A DNA stretch of 64,000 nucleotides from Shewanella marisflavi. Its GTDB lineage: Bacteria > Pseudomonadota > Gammaproteobacteria > Enterobacterales > Shewanellaceae. The stretch covers positions 186,001 to 250,000 of the forward strand of contig NZ_JAKIKX010000001.1 in the NCBI RefSeq assembly GCF_023283925.1, in the 5' to 3' direction. Of this stretch, positions 17,734 through 27,268 are shown piece by piece; within the stretch, counting starts at the first letter, position 1; every line of letters begins with the position of its first letter. Below the pieces are notes generated by a model that did not search any database, was not told the origin of the DNA, and saw only the letters and a list, made by a program, of their open reading frames with translations. The position numbers and the translations under genes are program-made.

Positions 17734-18880
17734 TAGCCTATGCCTGCTGGCACTTTTCATGGGGCCGGCGTTTGCCGATCAGTGGCAGTTAAATGGTTTC
17801 ATTGGTCAGGGCTATATTAGCGCCGACGGGAGCGAATTTATTGTTGGTGAGTCCGGCGATACCTTTGATGTGACTGAGGCGGCGCTGCACCTCTCCTGGA
17901 ATCCGGATGAGCACTTTCGTTTGGCTGGTGCGGCGCGTTATCGTCATTGGGGGACTTTAGATGAATCGGGCCTTGCTGCTGATTATCTGTTTGCCGAGTA
18001 TAAATTTACGTTGAAACAAGGCTACCTCGGAGCCAGGGGGGGGCTGTTTAAGAGTGAGGCCGGCTTCTATACCAGCACCCGAGATGTTTCCTTTACCCGG
18101 CCAGGCATCTTGTTGCCCCAATCTGTCTATAGTGATTTTTTTCGCGATTCATTGCTGCATATCACCGGTGGTGAGCTGTTTGGCCGTCACCCTGTGTTCG
18201 ATGGTTCGATTGAATGGCACTTGACCTTAGGGGATGCTCAGACCTCGGATGATTTGAATCGTAATGTTCTGGGCTCAGAGACTTATGGAGACTTCGATGC
18301 CGATGGCTACTGGGGGTCGGACATAGAGTATCAGGATGACAGTTTGCGTCTAGGGCTAACCTATTTTGATGCTAAGAGTGCTTTTGATGCTTACCAGGAA
18401 GGTCCCTTTAGCGATGGTAGCTTGCGCTCTAAACACTTGATTGTTTCGGCCCAGTATCGAGTTGACTTTCTTGAGTTTACAGCGGAATACCTGCATTTTG
18501 ATCGCGACATTGACGGGGTCTTTGTTCGGCCTGGAGCAGGTACCTATGAGGTCAGAGGTTATGGGTATTATCTGGATGTACGCGGCTATCTGCCGGGCGA
18601 TGTGGAACTCTTTCTCCGTTACGATCGTCAAGTGAGGGATGAGGATGACCCTGATGGCAAAGATCTGCCCGCAGGGGGCTTACCGGCTCATTTTGGCTAT
18701 GCCAACGACTGGACATTAGGAGCGCGCTGGTTACCTGCAAAAGACTGGATGCTGGAGGCCGAATATCACTGGGTGCGTGGCGGTGGTTGGGTGACCCCTA
18801 TTTTGCGACCTAATCCTGAGACGCAAGATAAGGATTGGTCACTGTTTGCCATTGAACTCTCCTATAAGTTCCAGTGGTGA
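17717..18880 (+). CDS. Predicted outer-membrane beta-barrel (porin-like) protein
   Basis: A 387-residue protein with a signal peptide (MKPSISSLCLLALFMGPAFA), mature start DQWQLNGFIGQGYI, many aromatic-rich amphipathic strands (for example LGLTYFDAKSAF, LFLRYDRQ) and a final FAIELSYKFQW. The aromatic C-terminal residue is usual for barrel assembly. ATG 17717 has AAGGAGG eight bases upstream, inside the end of the preceding gene. It is the middle gene of the operon with the PstS-like and GGDEF-EAL genes; the stop and next start are only 4 bp apart. Substrate unknown; an anion or phosphate link is possible only by context. Confidence 0.82.
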   Translation: MKPSISSLCLLALFMGPAFADQWQLNGFIGQGYISADGSEFIVGESGDTFDVTEAALHLSWNPDEHFRLAGAARYRHWGTLDESGLAADYLFAEYKFTLKQGYLGARGGLFKSEAGFYTSTRDVSFTRPGILLPQSVYSDFFRDSLLHITGGELFGRHPVFDGSIEWHLTLGDAQTSDDLNRNVLGSETYGDFDADGYWGSDIEYQDDSLRLGLTYFDAKSAFDAYQEGPFSDGSLRSKHLIVSAQYRVDFLEFTAEYLHFDRDIDGVFVRPGAGTYEVRGYGYYLDVRGYLPGDVELFLRYDRQVRDEDDPDGKDLPAGGLPAHFGYANDWTLGARWLPAKDWMLEAEYHWVRGGGWVTPILRPNPETQDKDWSLFAIELSYKFQW

Positions 18881-18884
18881 CACC

Positions 18885-21362
18885 ATGATAGTGAACCACC
18901 CAAATCGTTTCGTGAGTATCAAATGGAAGCTGATGATAGCTGTCGTTTTGATCCTCACAGTTGTCGGTGCGGCCATCAGTACCCTGGCTTATCGACAGCT
19001 ACTTAATCAGGAGAAAGTATTACTCGAAGCTCAGCGCGATAAGCTGGCCCAAAGCCTCTCTTATTCCTTAAGCACTGCGGTAGAGCATTCGCTGCAGGCG
19101 GCGATGCAGCTGGGCTTTGTCGCCAACGCGAAAGGGGATGACGGTGCCGAAGGTTATCAATTGCTGCTGAGTGAAAACTGGCCAGATGTACAGCTCTACT
19201 GGGACTTGAAAAGGTTTGGGCTCTATAGCCTGGATGGTGATCGGCTAGCTCATGCAGGCGAGCCCAACTCGGAGGATGATCTCAACTGGCTGCTAAACAG
19301 CGACATCTCTTATGAACTCTCTTCAAGAGTGGTCTGTATTGAGGAGTGTGCGATCCAGGTGTTGGTCCCCACTCTGGTTAATTCCAAGCCTCATCTGTTT
19401 TTCTTTGAGTCCGCCCTGACCGAAGTGATCAGCCATTTTCGTACTGACAGATCTATTGAGCTAGCAGTGTTGGGTACACAGAAACCCGAAGCCGAGCCTG
19501 GGCCCTTATGGGGGCGTCATCTCTATAGCATCAGTAATCGCCCTAGCAGTTTCAGCTTGCTAAGTCATATGGCCGATAATTATTCCTGGCAGCAGATCTC
19601 CCTGGGCGATGAGATCTACGACTATCAAGGCAGTCGCTGGGCTGTGTGGTCTTTTCCACTGGATCAGGTGGCTAACGCGCCGACGATAGTGGTGTTGATG
19701 AATTTGGATCAGTGGCAACTCGTGCTCTCTAGTTTCCAGTTGGGGTTAGTGGGGACCTTGCTGGTGGGCCTCATCTTGGCGGCTGGGCTGGTGATGCTGG
19801 TCGCCTGGAAACCGGTACTTAGCTTAGCCCACCATGCCAGCCTGTTGCCCCTACTGGCGGATCATGACTTTGCCCGCGTACGTGCCAGTCTGCCGAGAAA
19901 GCCTTCTCTGTTTCCCGATGAGGTGGATCTTATTCACCAGGCCACTCGCCAGCTGGCCGACAATATGCAGGGGCTTGAAAGCGAGGTGGATGAATATACC
20001 CATGAGTTAGAGCGTCTGGCAATGCTCGATACCCTGACCGGCTTGCCCAATAAGTCGATGTTGAACCATGAGCTACAGACGGCTATCGCCTGTATCGCCA
20101 ACGAGGACGACTGCGTTGTGCTGATGTTTCTGGATCTGGATGAATTTAAGCGGATCAATGACACCCTGGGCCATATCCAGGGGGATGAATTGCTCAAGAT
20201 AGTCGCCGCCAGGTTAATCAATAGCGTAAGAGAGATGGATACCGTGTTTCGTCAGGGAGGCGATGAGTTTCTGATCTTGCTCAGGATGGTACGGGATGAT
20301 CAGGAGGTCAGCAATGTGATCCATAGGATCTTTTCTGCCCTGCAACATCCTGTGGTGCTGGGGAGTCATAAGCTAATTGTGACCACCAGTATTGGCCTGG
20401 CCTACTGCACTTCGCCGCATATGCGAGCCGAAGAGCTAATACAACATGCGGATCTGGCAATGTATCAGGCCAAAAGTGCCGGACGCAGCAATTATCGGGT
20501 GTTCAGCGAGGAGATGCTGAATCAGGCGAACAACCGATTAATGATAGAGCAAAGCATAGAAGCGGCCATTAATGAGGAGCAACTGGTGCTCTTCCTTCAG
20601 CCTATCGTCGAACTTCGTGAGGCGAAGCTGAAAGGGTTCGAGGCGCTGATCCGCTGGTTCCATCCTGAGCGGGGGCTCATCATGCCGGGGGACTTTATTC
20701 CCGACATCGAACATAGTGAAGCGATTATTCATGTGGGTAATTATGTGATCCGCAAGGCGGCGGAGTTGATCGCTCAGTTTAAGTCAGCTGGTTGGTCTGA
20801 ACTCTATATTGCCGTTAACCTGTCGGCGAAACACTTTCTCGCCCCCGATCTGCTCAACGTGGTGCGCCAAGAGGTGGATGCGCATGATATCTCGGCGCAG
20901 TCACTGGTGTTTGAGGTGACAGAGGAGAGCGTGATAGAGCAGGTGGAAAGTGCGATGGCAGCCATGGAGTCGCTTCAGTCGCTGGGGGTTAAGATTGCTA
21001 TCGACGATTTTGGTACCGGCTACTCGTCACTGAGCTATCTTAAGCAGCTGCCGTTCGATCTATTGAAAATTGATCGCAGCTTTACTGCTAATGTGCTCGA
21101 CGATGAGGCTGATGCTCATATCATCACTACGGTTATCGAATTGGCCCACAATCTCGGCCGACAGGTGGTTGCCGAAGGCATTGAAACTCAGCCGCAGGCG
21201 CAGTATTTGAGTTGCCAGCAATGTGAGTTAGGTCAGGGCTACTACTTCTCACGCCCCATGGATGTGACTTCTGTTTTCAAGGTGCTTAGCGAAATTGAGT
21301 ACACCCGCATGTGGCCAGTGAATCAAACTCCCCAGCCTAAGCTGGTCAGGCAGGGGAGCTGA
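18885..21362 (+). CDS. Membrane GGDEF-EAL cyclic-di-GMP enzyme
   Basis: An 825-residue bifunctional c-di-GMP protein. It has a transmembrane helix near residues 15-35, a ~250-residue periplasmic sensor region, a second helix (about 285-310), a HAMP-like linker and coiled coil, then GGDEF and EAL domains. The cyclase site is intact (RQGGDEF), with an RxxD inhibitory site (REMD) five residues before it. The phosphodiesterase site is also intact (EALIRW, VNLSAKHF, FEVTEESV, DDFGTGYSSLSYL, VAEGIET). Start ATG 18885 follows the barrel gene's stop by 1 bp after GGTGA. The operon suggests that the periplasmic domain reads a signal delivered by the PstS-like protein or barrel. Confidence 0.93.
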   Translation: MIVNHPNRFVSIKWKLMIAVVLILTVVGAAISTLAYRQLLNQEKVLLEAQRDKLAQSLSYSLSTAVEHSLQAAMQLGFVANAKGDDGAEGYQLLLSENWPDVQLYWDLKRFGLYSLDGDRLAHAGEPNSEDDLNWLLNSDISYELSSRVVCIEECAIQVLVPTLVNSKPHLFFFESALTEVISHFRTDRSIELAVLGTQKPEAEPGPLWGRHLYSISNRPSSFSLLSHMADNYSWQQISLGDEIYDYQGSRWAVWSFPLDQVANAPTIVVLMNLDQWQLVLSSFQLGLVGTLLVGLILAAGLVMLVAWKPVLSLAHHASLLPLLADHDFARVRASLPRKPSLFPDEVDLIHQATRQLADNMQGLESEVDEYTHELERLAMLDTLTGLPNKSMLNHELQTAIACIANEDDCVVLMFLDLDEFKRINDTLGHIQGDELLKIVAARLINSVREMDTVFRQGGDEFLILLRMVRDDQEVSNVIHRIFSALQHPVVLGSHKLIVTTSIGLAYCTSPHMRAEELIQHADLAMYQAKSAGRSNYRVFSEEMLNQANNRLMIEQSIEAAINEEQLVLFLQPIVELREAKLKGFEALIRWFHPERGLIMPGDFIPDIEHSEAIIHVGNYVIRKAAELIAQFKSAGWSELYIAVNLSAKHFLAPDLLNVVRQEVDAHDISAQSLVFEVTEESVIEQVESAMAAMESLQSLGVKIAIDDFGTGYSSLSYLKQLPFDLLKIDRSFTANVLDDEADAHIITTVIELAHNLGRQVVAEGIETQPQAQYLSCQQCELGQGYYFSRPMDVTSVFKVLSEIEYTRMWPVNQTPQPKLVRQGS

Positions 21363-21371
21363 ATCTGTCAT

Positions 21372-22856
21372 CTAGGCTTGATTATCGACCTGGGTGACTG
21401 GTGCGGCAGATTGACTTTCGGCGCCTTCGCTCAGTAGGTCTTTGGCTTGCTGTAGCTCACCATTTTCCTCGTTTTGAGCAGGCGTTTCCTCTGTAGGCGT
21501 TACTTCTGAGGCTGGTTTTGCAGGCAATTTTACCTCTGCTTTAGGCTTGGGCATCTTAGGCAATAGGCTAATCAGTTTATTGGCGATATCTGTATTGTCC
21601 TGATGACCGGCAAAGAGCGGTGAGGCAGGCCCTGTGGCAAAGACCTGAACATCTACGCCTGTATGACCACCCGTGGTCCAGCCCGTGTTTGAGCGCTGGT
21701 CGATAAGCTTCTTGAGCTGGGTGGTCAATACTTTTTCACCCTGCATTCTGGCACTATCTAGGGTGTTGAACTCCTCAGCGCTTGGCGTAAAGCCAAGCAA
21801 TTCACTCAGGCCTGTATGCCACTCGTCTTGGGCCAGTGCTTTCGCGGCGATGCGTGAAGGGCTGGCACCTATATCACGCAGTACCTGGCTGTCCCAGCGG
21901 TACTCGCCCTGGGTGCCAATAGATAAGCCTCCCGTGTTGTGGTCGGCGGTGATCACCAATAAGGTGTCCTGATGCTGACGCACATATTGCTCGACCACCT
22001 CGATGGCGCTGGCAAATTCATGCATCTCAGCCATGGCGGTAGCGATATCGTTGTTGTGACCCGCCCAATCGATGAGGCTGCCTTCAACCAGTAACACGAA
22101 GCCTTGCTCATTTTGCGAGAGAAGTTCGAGCGCCTTGGCTGTCATGGTGCTCAACCGTCTGGCTTCAGGCTCATCTATGGCCCAAGGAAGTTGTACATCG
22201 GCAAATAGCCCCATCACCTTAGGTTGGGTCACGTTATCTAGCAGCGCGGCATCTTTAAGCACCTGATAACCCTTAGCCTCGAACTGCTTGATCAGCTTGT
22301 CGGAGAAATAGCGCTGACCGCCGCCGAGCATGACATCGGCATCAGTGTTTAGATAGCTTTCTGCCAGAGCCTCGTAATTACGGCGGCTCTCGTTATGGCT
22401 TAAAAAGGCGGCTGGGGTCGCGTGGTTGATCTGGCTGGTCACGGCAACCCCTGTACTCATGCCACGTTTTTTCGCCAGTTCCATTAGGGTTGGTACTGGA
22501 CGTTTGTCGGTATCGACCGAGACGGCGCCATTGTAGGTCTTAACCCCGGTTGCCAGCGCCGTGGCGGCGGCCGCCGAATCGGTGACGTAGCCGCTGACTG
22601 GTGCCGGATAGGTGCTGGCGTTGCCAACCAGCAAGCGGTCAAATACCGTCTGCTCTATCTCCTGAGTATTGGGATTATCTTGATAGTAACGATAGGCACT
22701 GACGTAGGCGGGCCCCATACCATCACCAACCATGATCACGATATTCTTGGGACGGCTCGGCGCCGACTGCGGGCCCAGCAGACTATCGGCCCAGAGACTG
22801 CCGGAAAGCAGCGCGGCCGATAGTGAAACTAGGCTGAGTAAACGGGTTAACTTCAT
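21372..22856 (-). CDS. phoA: Alkaline phosphatase
   Basis: A 494-residue secreted alkaline phosphatase. It has a signal peptide (residues ~1-23), the metal site MVGDGMG, the nucleophile motif VTDSAAAATALATG, VEGSLIDWAGHNND, VITADHNTGG and TGGHTGVDV. All catalytic and zinc/magnesium ligands expected for the family can be seen. The last ~65 residues are a Pro/Glu/Ala-rich tail after the catalytic domain (KAEVKLPAKPASEV...), absent from classical PhoA. It releases phosphate in the periplasm. It follows gshB with a 12-bp gap, its GGAG site lying at the end of gshB, so it can be read from that operon. It is convergent with the GGDEF-EAL gene. Confidence 0.94.
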   Translation of the reverse strand: MKLTRLLSLVSLSAALLSGSLWADSLLGPQSAPSRPKNIVIMVGDGMGPAYVSAYRYYQDNPNTQEIEQTVFDRLLVGNASTYPAPVSGYVTDSAAAATALATGVKTYNGAVSVDTDKRPVPTLMELAKKRGMSTGVAVTSQINHATPAAFLSHNESRRNYEALAESYLNTDADVMLGGGQRYFSDKLIKQFEAKGYQVLKDAALLDNVTQPKVMGLFADVQLPWAIDEPEARRLSTMTAKALELLSQNEQGFVLLVEGSLIDWAGHNNDIATAMAEMHEFASAIEVVEQYVRQHQDTLLVITADHNTGGLSIGTQGEYRWDSQVLRDIGASPSRIAAKALAQDEWHTGLSELLGFTPSAEEFNTLDSARMQGEKVLTTQLKKLIDQRSNTGWTTGGHTGVDVQVFATGPASPLFAGHQDNTDIANKLISLLPKMPKPKAEVKLPAKPASEVTPTEETPAQNEENGELQQAKDLLSEGAESQSAAPVTQVDNQA

Positions 22857-22868
22857 TTGGTCTCCAGT

Positions 22869-23816
22869 TTAACGGGCGACACGCGCTTCGATGGCATCCA
22901 TCAACATGCCGGTGATATCCACATCGAAGGCGGCCTCGATCTCTTTAATACAGGTCGGGCTGGTCACGTTGATCTCGGTGAGCTTGTCGCCTATCACATC
23001 AAGGCCGACGAAGATCAGTCCGCGCTTTTTCAGCTCTGGGCCTATAGCGTTGGCAATGGCCCAGTCACTGTCAGACAATGGTTGAGCCACACCACGACCG
23101 CCGGCGGCCAGGTTGCCCCGTGTTTCCCCTTTTTGTGGGATGCGCGCCAGGCTGTATGGCACAGGTACGCCATCGACCACCAAAATACGCTTGTCGCCGG
23201 CAGTGATGTCGGGAATAAAGGCCTGGACCATGGCATATTGCTGGCCATGATTGGTGAGAGTTTCGATGATCACCCCAAGGTTAGGATCTTGCGCCTTGAC
23301 TCTAAAGATAGAGCTGCCGCCCATGCCATCTAAGGGTTTTAAGATAATGTCGCCTTTCTCTTGATAGAAAGCGCGAATGCGCTGGGCATCGCGGGTCACC
23401 AGAGTGTCAGGGGTAAATTCACTGAACCAGGCGGTAAACAGCTTTTCGTTGGCGTCACGCAGGCTTTGGGGCTTGTTGACGATCAGCGTGCCTTGCTCTT
23501 CGGCACGTTCCAGCATATAGGTGGCGTAGACGAATTCGGTATCGAATGGCGGGTCTTTACGCATCAAGATCACATCAAGTTCGGCCAGTGGTGTATCCAC
23601 GGCTTCTTCGAGTTGATACCAGCTTTGGGGATCTTGTTGCACGCTGAGTCGACGCATATTGCCCATGGCCACACCGTTTACCATGGCCAGATCTTGCATC
23701 TCCATATAGTAAAGTTCGTAGCCCCGCGATTGCGCCGCCATCAGCATGGCGAAGCTGGAGTCTTTCTTGATGTTGATGTCGCTGATGGGATCCATCACTA
23801 TGCCAAGCTTAATCAT
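22869..23816 (-). CDS. gshB: Glutathione synthetase
   Basis: A 315-residue ATP-grasp ligase that joins gamma-glutamylcysteine and glycine to make glutathione. Typical features are MIKLGIVMDPISDINIKKDSSFAM at the start, the ILMRKDPPFD motif, VNKPQSLRDANEKLF, ILKPLDGMGGSSIFR (ATP loop) and GLDVIGDKLTEINVTSPT. ATG 23816 with AAGGAAAGATGAG upstream is the real start; the open frame extends 19 codons further. It is in the usual endA-rsmE-gshB order, 40 bp after rsmE. Confidence 0.96.
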   Translation of the reverse strand: MIKLGIVMDPISDINIKKDSSFAMLMAAQSRGYELYYMEMQDLAMVNGVAMGNMRRLSVQQDPQSWYQLEEAVDTPLAELDVILMRKDPPFDTEFVYATYMLERAEEQGTLIVNKPQSLRDANEKLFTAWFSEFTPDTLVTRDAQRIRAFYQEKGDIILKPLDGMGGSSIFRVKAQDPNLGVIIETLTNHGQQYAMVQAFIPDITAGDKRILVVDGVPVPYSLARIPQKGETRGNLAAGGRGVAQPLSDSDWAIANAIGPELKKRGLIFVGLDVIGDKLTEINVTSPTCIKEIEAAFDVDITGMLMDAIEARVAR

Positions 23817-23856
23817 CTCATCTTTCCTTATGGTTAATGCGAAGGGAGCCGGGCCT

Positions 23857-24588
23857 TTAGCCCAGATCGCCAAATTTCAGTTGTAGTGCGCTTATCGCCG
23901 TTAAGGCCGCAGTCTCGGTGCGCAGTACGCGCGGCCCAAGCAAGACATCGGTAAAGGCGAAGTTTTCTGTCATCGCGATCTCCTGTGGCGACAAGCCGCC
24001 TTCTGGGCCGATCAACAGGCGTACCCTGTCGGTTTCCATCGACAGCCCTTGGATGCCATGGGCCGCTCTGGGATGCAGATTCAGTTTTAGCGCCTGGGTC
24101 GGCTCTGCACACCAATCGGCCAAATGCATGGCGGGCCTGACCTGAGGCACTGTGCTACGTCCAGATTGTTCGCAGGCACTGATCACTATCTTCTGCCACT
24201 GCTGGATCTTCTTTTCCAGTCGCTCGCCGGTTAGCTTCACGCCGCAGCGCTCAGAGAACAACGGGGTAATAGTATTGACCCCCAGTTCAACCGACTTCTG
24301 CAAGGTGAAGTCCATGCGATCGCCGCGGGAGATCACCTGACCCAGATGCAAGTTTAGGGGAGACTCATTGTCGTTAATCGCCTTTGAGAGGACCCGCACT
24401 TCGACGTTTTTCTTGCTGGCAGCGACGATCTCGGTCAAATAGTTGTGGCCGTCGCCATTAAAGAGTTCGAGCTGCTCGCCTTCGCCCATACGCAGCACAC
24501 GGCCGACGTGGCCGGCAGCTTCATCGTCCAGCATCAGGGTTTGCTGGCAATCATAGTCACCTGGCTGATAGATCCTTGGAATTCTCAT
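23857..24588 (-). CDS. rsmE: 16S rRNA (uridine1498-N3)-methyltransferase
   Basis: A 243-residue SPOUT-class methyltransferase with the PUA-like N-terminus ([10 protein letters not shown]...[21 protein letters not shown]) and the knot motifs [14 protein letters not shown] and [16 protein letters not shown]. It methylates U1498 of 16S rRNA. It starts 3 bp after the endA stop, so the two are co-transcribed. Confidence 0.95.
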   Translation of the reverse strand: MRIPRIYQPGDYDCQQTLMLDDEAAGHVGRVLRMGEGEQLELFNGDGHNYLTEIVAASKKNVEVRVLSKAINDNESPLNLHLGQVISRGDRMDFTLQKSVELGVNTITPLFSERCGVKLTGERLEKKIQQWQKIVISACEQSGRSTVPQVRPAMHLADWCAEPTQALKLNLHPRAAHGIQGLSMETDRVRLLIGPEGGLSPQEIAMTENFAFTDVLLGPRVLRTETAALTAISALQLKFGDLG

Positions 24589-24591
24589 GCT

Positions 24592-25347
24592 CTACTCCGC
24601 GATACTTTGGGTATTTGTCAGTTTTTGGCACTGGGCCTGGACAAAGGGGTTGTGATTACCCTGCTTGGCCGCGATGGCCTGGTCTCTTCGGCATTCAATA
24701 GTATCAACTGGATAGCTTTTATCCCATGCCTGAAATAGTTTTAACTGACTTTTGGCGATCTTAAGGTCATAGGCCTGCTGCATATAGAGATAGGTGCGTG
24801 CTATTTGGCCACGGGTATGGCTGGGGGGCTCCACCTTTCTGCCTTTGAAATCTACCACCATGGCGCATTGACCATATTGCTGCGGCTTAGCATTCCATTG
24901 ACTGAAGCGGTAGTTGCTGCGATCGCCGTTGACCTCGCCGATGGCGGGCACCAGGTTGTGCAGGTCGCTCTCCATCTTCTTAAACTGTTTATCTGTCCTG
25001 CCGCAGTTTTTACGGCCACCTTGTTGCCAGCATTGGCGCTGATGACCAAACTCCCAAGCCGGGACGATATGTTCCCACTCGATACGACTGGCGCGCTTCT
25101 CCTGTTTACGTACCTGATAGCCGCAGCCCTGAAAATTGGGTTGCCAAAGCTTGCCAGATATTTGTATATCACAGCCGCAATAGAAGCTCTTGGCTGGTAG
25201 CTCTTGGCTGTAGATGTTGCGGGCGACCTGTTTGGCCTGGTTAAAGCTACTGGGGTGAGAGGCGAGGGCGCCTGTAGAAAGGCCGAGCGCCAGCAGCGCT
25301 AAAACGCCACGCAGCAGCGGCCTCACACCAAAAGAGGTAGTAAGCAC
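24592..25347 (-). CDS. endA: Periplasmic DNA-specific endonuclease I
   Basis: A 251-residue secreted nuclease. It has a signal peptide of about 29 residues, [27 protein letters not shown] (the beta-beta-alpha-metal His centre) and [24 protein letters not shown]. Multiple Cys support disulfides in the periplasm. EndA cuts double-stranded DNA in the periplasm. The start is GTG 25347 with AGGGAA upstream; an overlapping ATG at 25349 is out of frame. It heads the endA-rsmE-gshB-phoA run. Confidence 0.94.
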   Translation of the reverse strand: MLTTSFGVRPLLRGVLALLALGLSTGALASHPSSFNQAKQVARNIYSQELPAKSFYCGCDIQISGKLWQPNFQGCGYQVRKQEKRASRIEWEHIVPAWEFGHQRQCWQQGGRKNCGRTDKQFKKMESDLHNLVPAIGEVNGDRSNYRFSQWNAKPQQYGQCAMVVDFKGRKVEPPSHTRGQIARTYLYMQQAYDLKIAKSQLKLFQAWDKSYPVDTIECRRDQAIAAKQGNHNPFVQAQCQKLTNTQSIAE

Positions 25348-25504
25348 ATTAATTCCCTAAATAAAGCATAAACGTTCGCCGCCTATCTCTGCCTGGCTCT
25401 ATGGTTGGCTGGCTTGGTGGCGACGATGCTATTCGGTGCCTGCACCGATATCGATGCCGATTCTACGGGAATCGACTCAGATCAGGCAAGTTAAGCTGGA
25501 TTCA

Positions 25505-26062
25505 TTATGACTCGCCCTGCACTCGGCTGAGCGTTTCGTTACAGCGGCGACAGCGATATTGGGTCTGCTGGCGCTGTACCTTATTGTGTCGCCGAATGGA
25601 AAGTGGCACTACGCCGCACTGGCAACGGTAATTGTAGGTTTTACCCGCGACCGAGTCGGTATTCAAGCTGTGGGTGGTACTGGGGGACAGGCCATAAAGT
25701 TTGACCATCAATGCCTGCCACTCCTTGCCGTGAGGCTTTACCCGACCATAGAGCTGATAGGCGAGCAGGTGGCAGATCTCATGGGGCACGACCTGTTGGA
25801 TAAAGACCTGAGGGTTTTCCGCGAGTAAGACAGGGTTAAACCTGAGTTTGTTGATCTGCAGATGGGCAGTGCCTGCGCTCTTGCCTCTAAGTTTAAAGTT
25901 GATCTCTGGGCGGGGAAAGCGGCGGCCAAGTTGTCTTTCAGCCAGCAGGTAACAATCTTCTACGGTCTTAACTATCGCCTGTTGATCGCTATTCAGCGCA
26001 TCTTGGGAGACGGCCTTTTTATGGCGGGGTGGGGCAAACAGGGATTGAAGTGGTCGAAACAT
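25505..26062 (-). CDS. sprT: SprT family zinc metalloprotease-like protein
   Basis: A 185-residue SprT protein with the zinc motif HEICH in VVPHEICHLLAYQLYG (about residue 93), a conserved HGKEWQALM segment and a C-terminal zinc ribbon with four Cys (YRCQCG...YRCRRCNETL). Bacterial SprT resembles the protease domain of eukaryotic Spartan; the role in bacteria is unclear. It lies upstream of endA, as in other gammaproteobacteria, with a 157-bp gap. Confidence 0.92.
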   Translation of the reverse strand: MFRPLQSLFAPPRHKKAVSQDALNSDQQAIVKTVEDCYLLAERQLGRRFPRPEINFKLRGKSAGTAHLQINKLRFNPVLLAENPQVFIQQVVPHEICHLLAYQLYGRVKPHGKEWQALMVKLYGLSPSTTHSLNTDSVAGKTYNYRCQCGVVPLSIRRHNKVQRQQTQYRCRRCNETLSRVQGES

Positions 26063-26119
26063 ACTCGGGTCAAGGTTATTGGCGCCCGCCGGGTTAGCGG
26101 GCGTCTTTAAGGCTTGCCA

Positions 26120-27268
26120 TTATAGCCGCGTCGCAGCGGCTTTGACCATCTCCTTGACCTGTTCCACTATCGCCATCTCAGTATCTGCCTCATAGGCTTT
26201 CACCTTTGGGGTGTGAATATGACCGACCTTGATAGGGCTGTTAAAACGTTGGCCGAGCAGTACGGCGCGATAGGAGATCTCATTCGAGAGGTAGCCACCG
26301 CCCGAACCATTGACCGAGGTCGCATTTTGCAACTCGGCCAGTGAGCTGGCGTCAAACTCACCCCGTGATAGGGTGGTGACTGTGTGGTTGTCATTGATCT
26401 TCCATCTGCCCTTGACCGACTGCATGGCATCAACCGGCAGCGAGAATTCAACGAATTCAGGACCATAGAGGGGCTTACCATCAAACATAGGTGCCTTTGG
26501 CGACTGGGCTGAGGCACCAGTGAGCACATTGAGATTATCGGGCGCTGCGGCGCTGCGGTTACGGCCTGGGAAACGTTCCAGATCGAAGTCGTCTCGTCCC
26601 ATACTGACGGTGAAGATGGCGTTGACGCTCTTTTCTCGATAAACCGGAGTCAGCAGGGATTCGATGATCCCTTGGTCGAAGTCGGCGAAGCGAACCGGGA
26701 TCATCACGGTTTCAATTTGAGCTTTTCTGCCATCGACAGTGAATTTGTAGCCGTCTAATGCCAGAGCCGTTAATCCCGAGGGGTTGCTCTGATCTATGTT
26801 GCGATCGAGGAAGAAGGGATCGAAGCCGGTCAGCAGAATGCGGATCTGGCTGTCGTCATCGAAATGAATGTCGCTAAAACCTCGAGAGGACTTTTCAACG
26901 GCCTTGAGCAATATGCTGCGTTGCCAGTCGGCCATATTATAGGCGGGCTTTGACTTTTTAAGGGTCTTCTTCATCGCCAGTCGGCTCCAATAAAGGGGCC
27001 TGTCATCCTGACCGCCAGATTGCACATCTCTGACCGCTTGTTGCCAGAGACGTTCGCCTTGATGGGCCACCATCTTTGTCATGATGAGTTCATCTTTTTG
27101 CTGGCGATACTTTTCATCTAAGTTATCGACCAGGGCTTGATAGCGATTGACGACATCGGGTATGGCCTGTGTTGCCTTGGGCAGGCGTAGCTCCTCAAGA
27201 TCCAGGCTGGCGAAGGCGCTGCTACTCAGTAAGCTGGTCATCGCCAGGGCTATGGCTGTTTTACGCAT
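26120..27268 (-). CDS. Secreted peptidase C15 (pyroglutamyl peptidase)-like protein, catalytic Cys replaced
   Basis: A 382-residue protein with a signal peptide (MRKTAIALAMTSLLSSSAFA), a ~120-residue N-terminal region unique to the group and then a C15-like domain. The domain shows ILLTGFDPF (residues 144-152), a conserved Glu in GRDDFDLER (231) and a His in HIHTP (352). The strand that normally reads xCNxxxY reads LSNEISY, so Ser328 replaces the nucleophilic Cys. It may be inactive, use Ser, or bind peptides. ATG 27268 with AAAGGAA upstream is chosen over the longer frame. It is divergent from the beta-lactamase gene and upstream of sprT. Confidence 0.78.
   Translation of the reverse strand: MRKTAIALAMTSLLSSSAFASLDLEELRLPKATQAIPDVVNRYQALVDNLDEKYRQQKDELIMTKMVAHQGERLWQQAVRDVQSGGQDDRPLYWSRLAMKKTLKKSKPAYNMADWQRSILLKAVEKSSRGFSDIHFDDDSQIRILLTGFDPFFLDRNIDQSNPSGLTALALDGYKFTVDGRKAQIETVMIPVRFADFDQGIIESLLTPVYREKSVNAIFTVSMGRDDFDLERFPGRNRSAAAPDNLNVLTGASAQSPKAPMFDGKPLYGPEFVEFSLPVDAMQSVKGRWKINDNHTVTTLSRGEFDASSLAELQNATSVNGSGGGYLSNEISYRAVLLGQRFNSPIKVGHIHTPKVKAYEADTEMAIVEQVKEMVKAAATRL

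Noticed and set aside
22857..23333. 158-residue + strand ORF opposite gshB
   Set aside because: It is an antisense shadow with no start signal; gshB is unambiguous.
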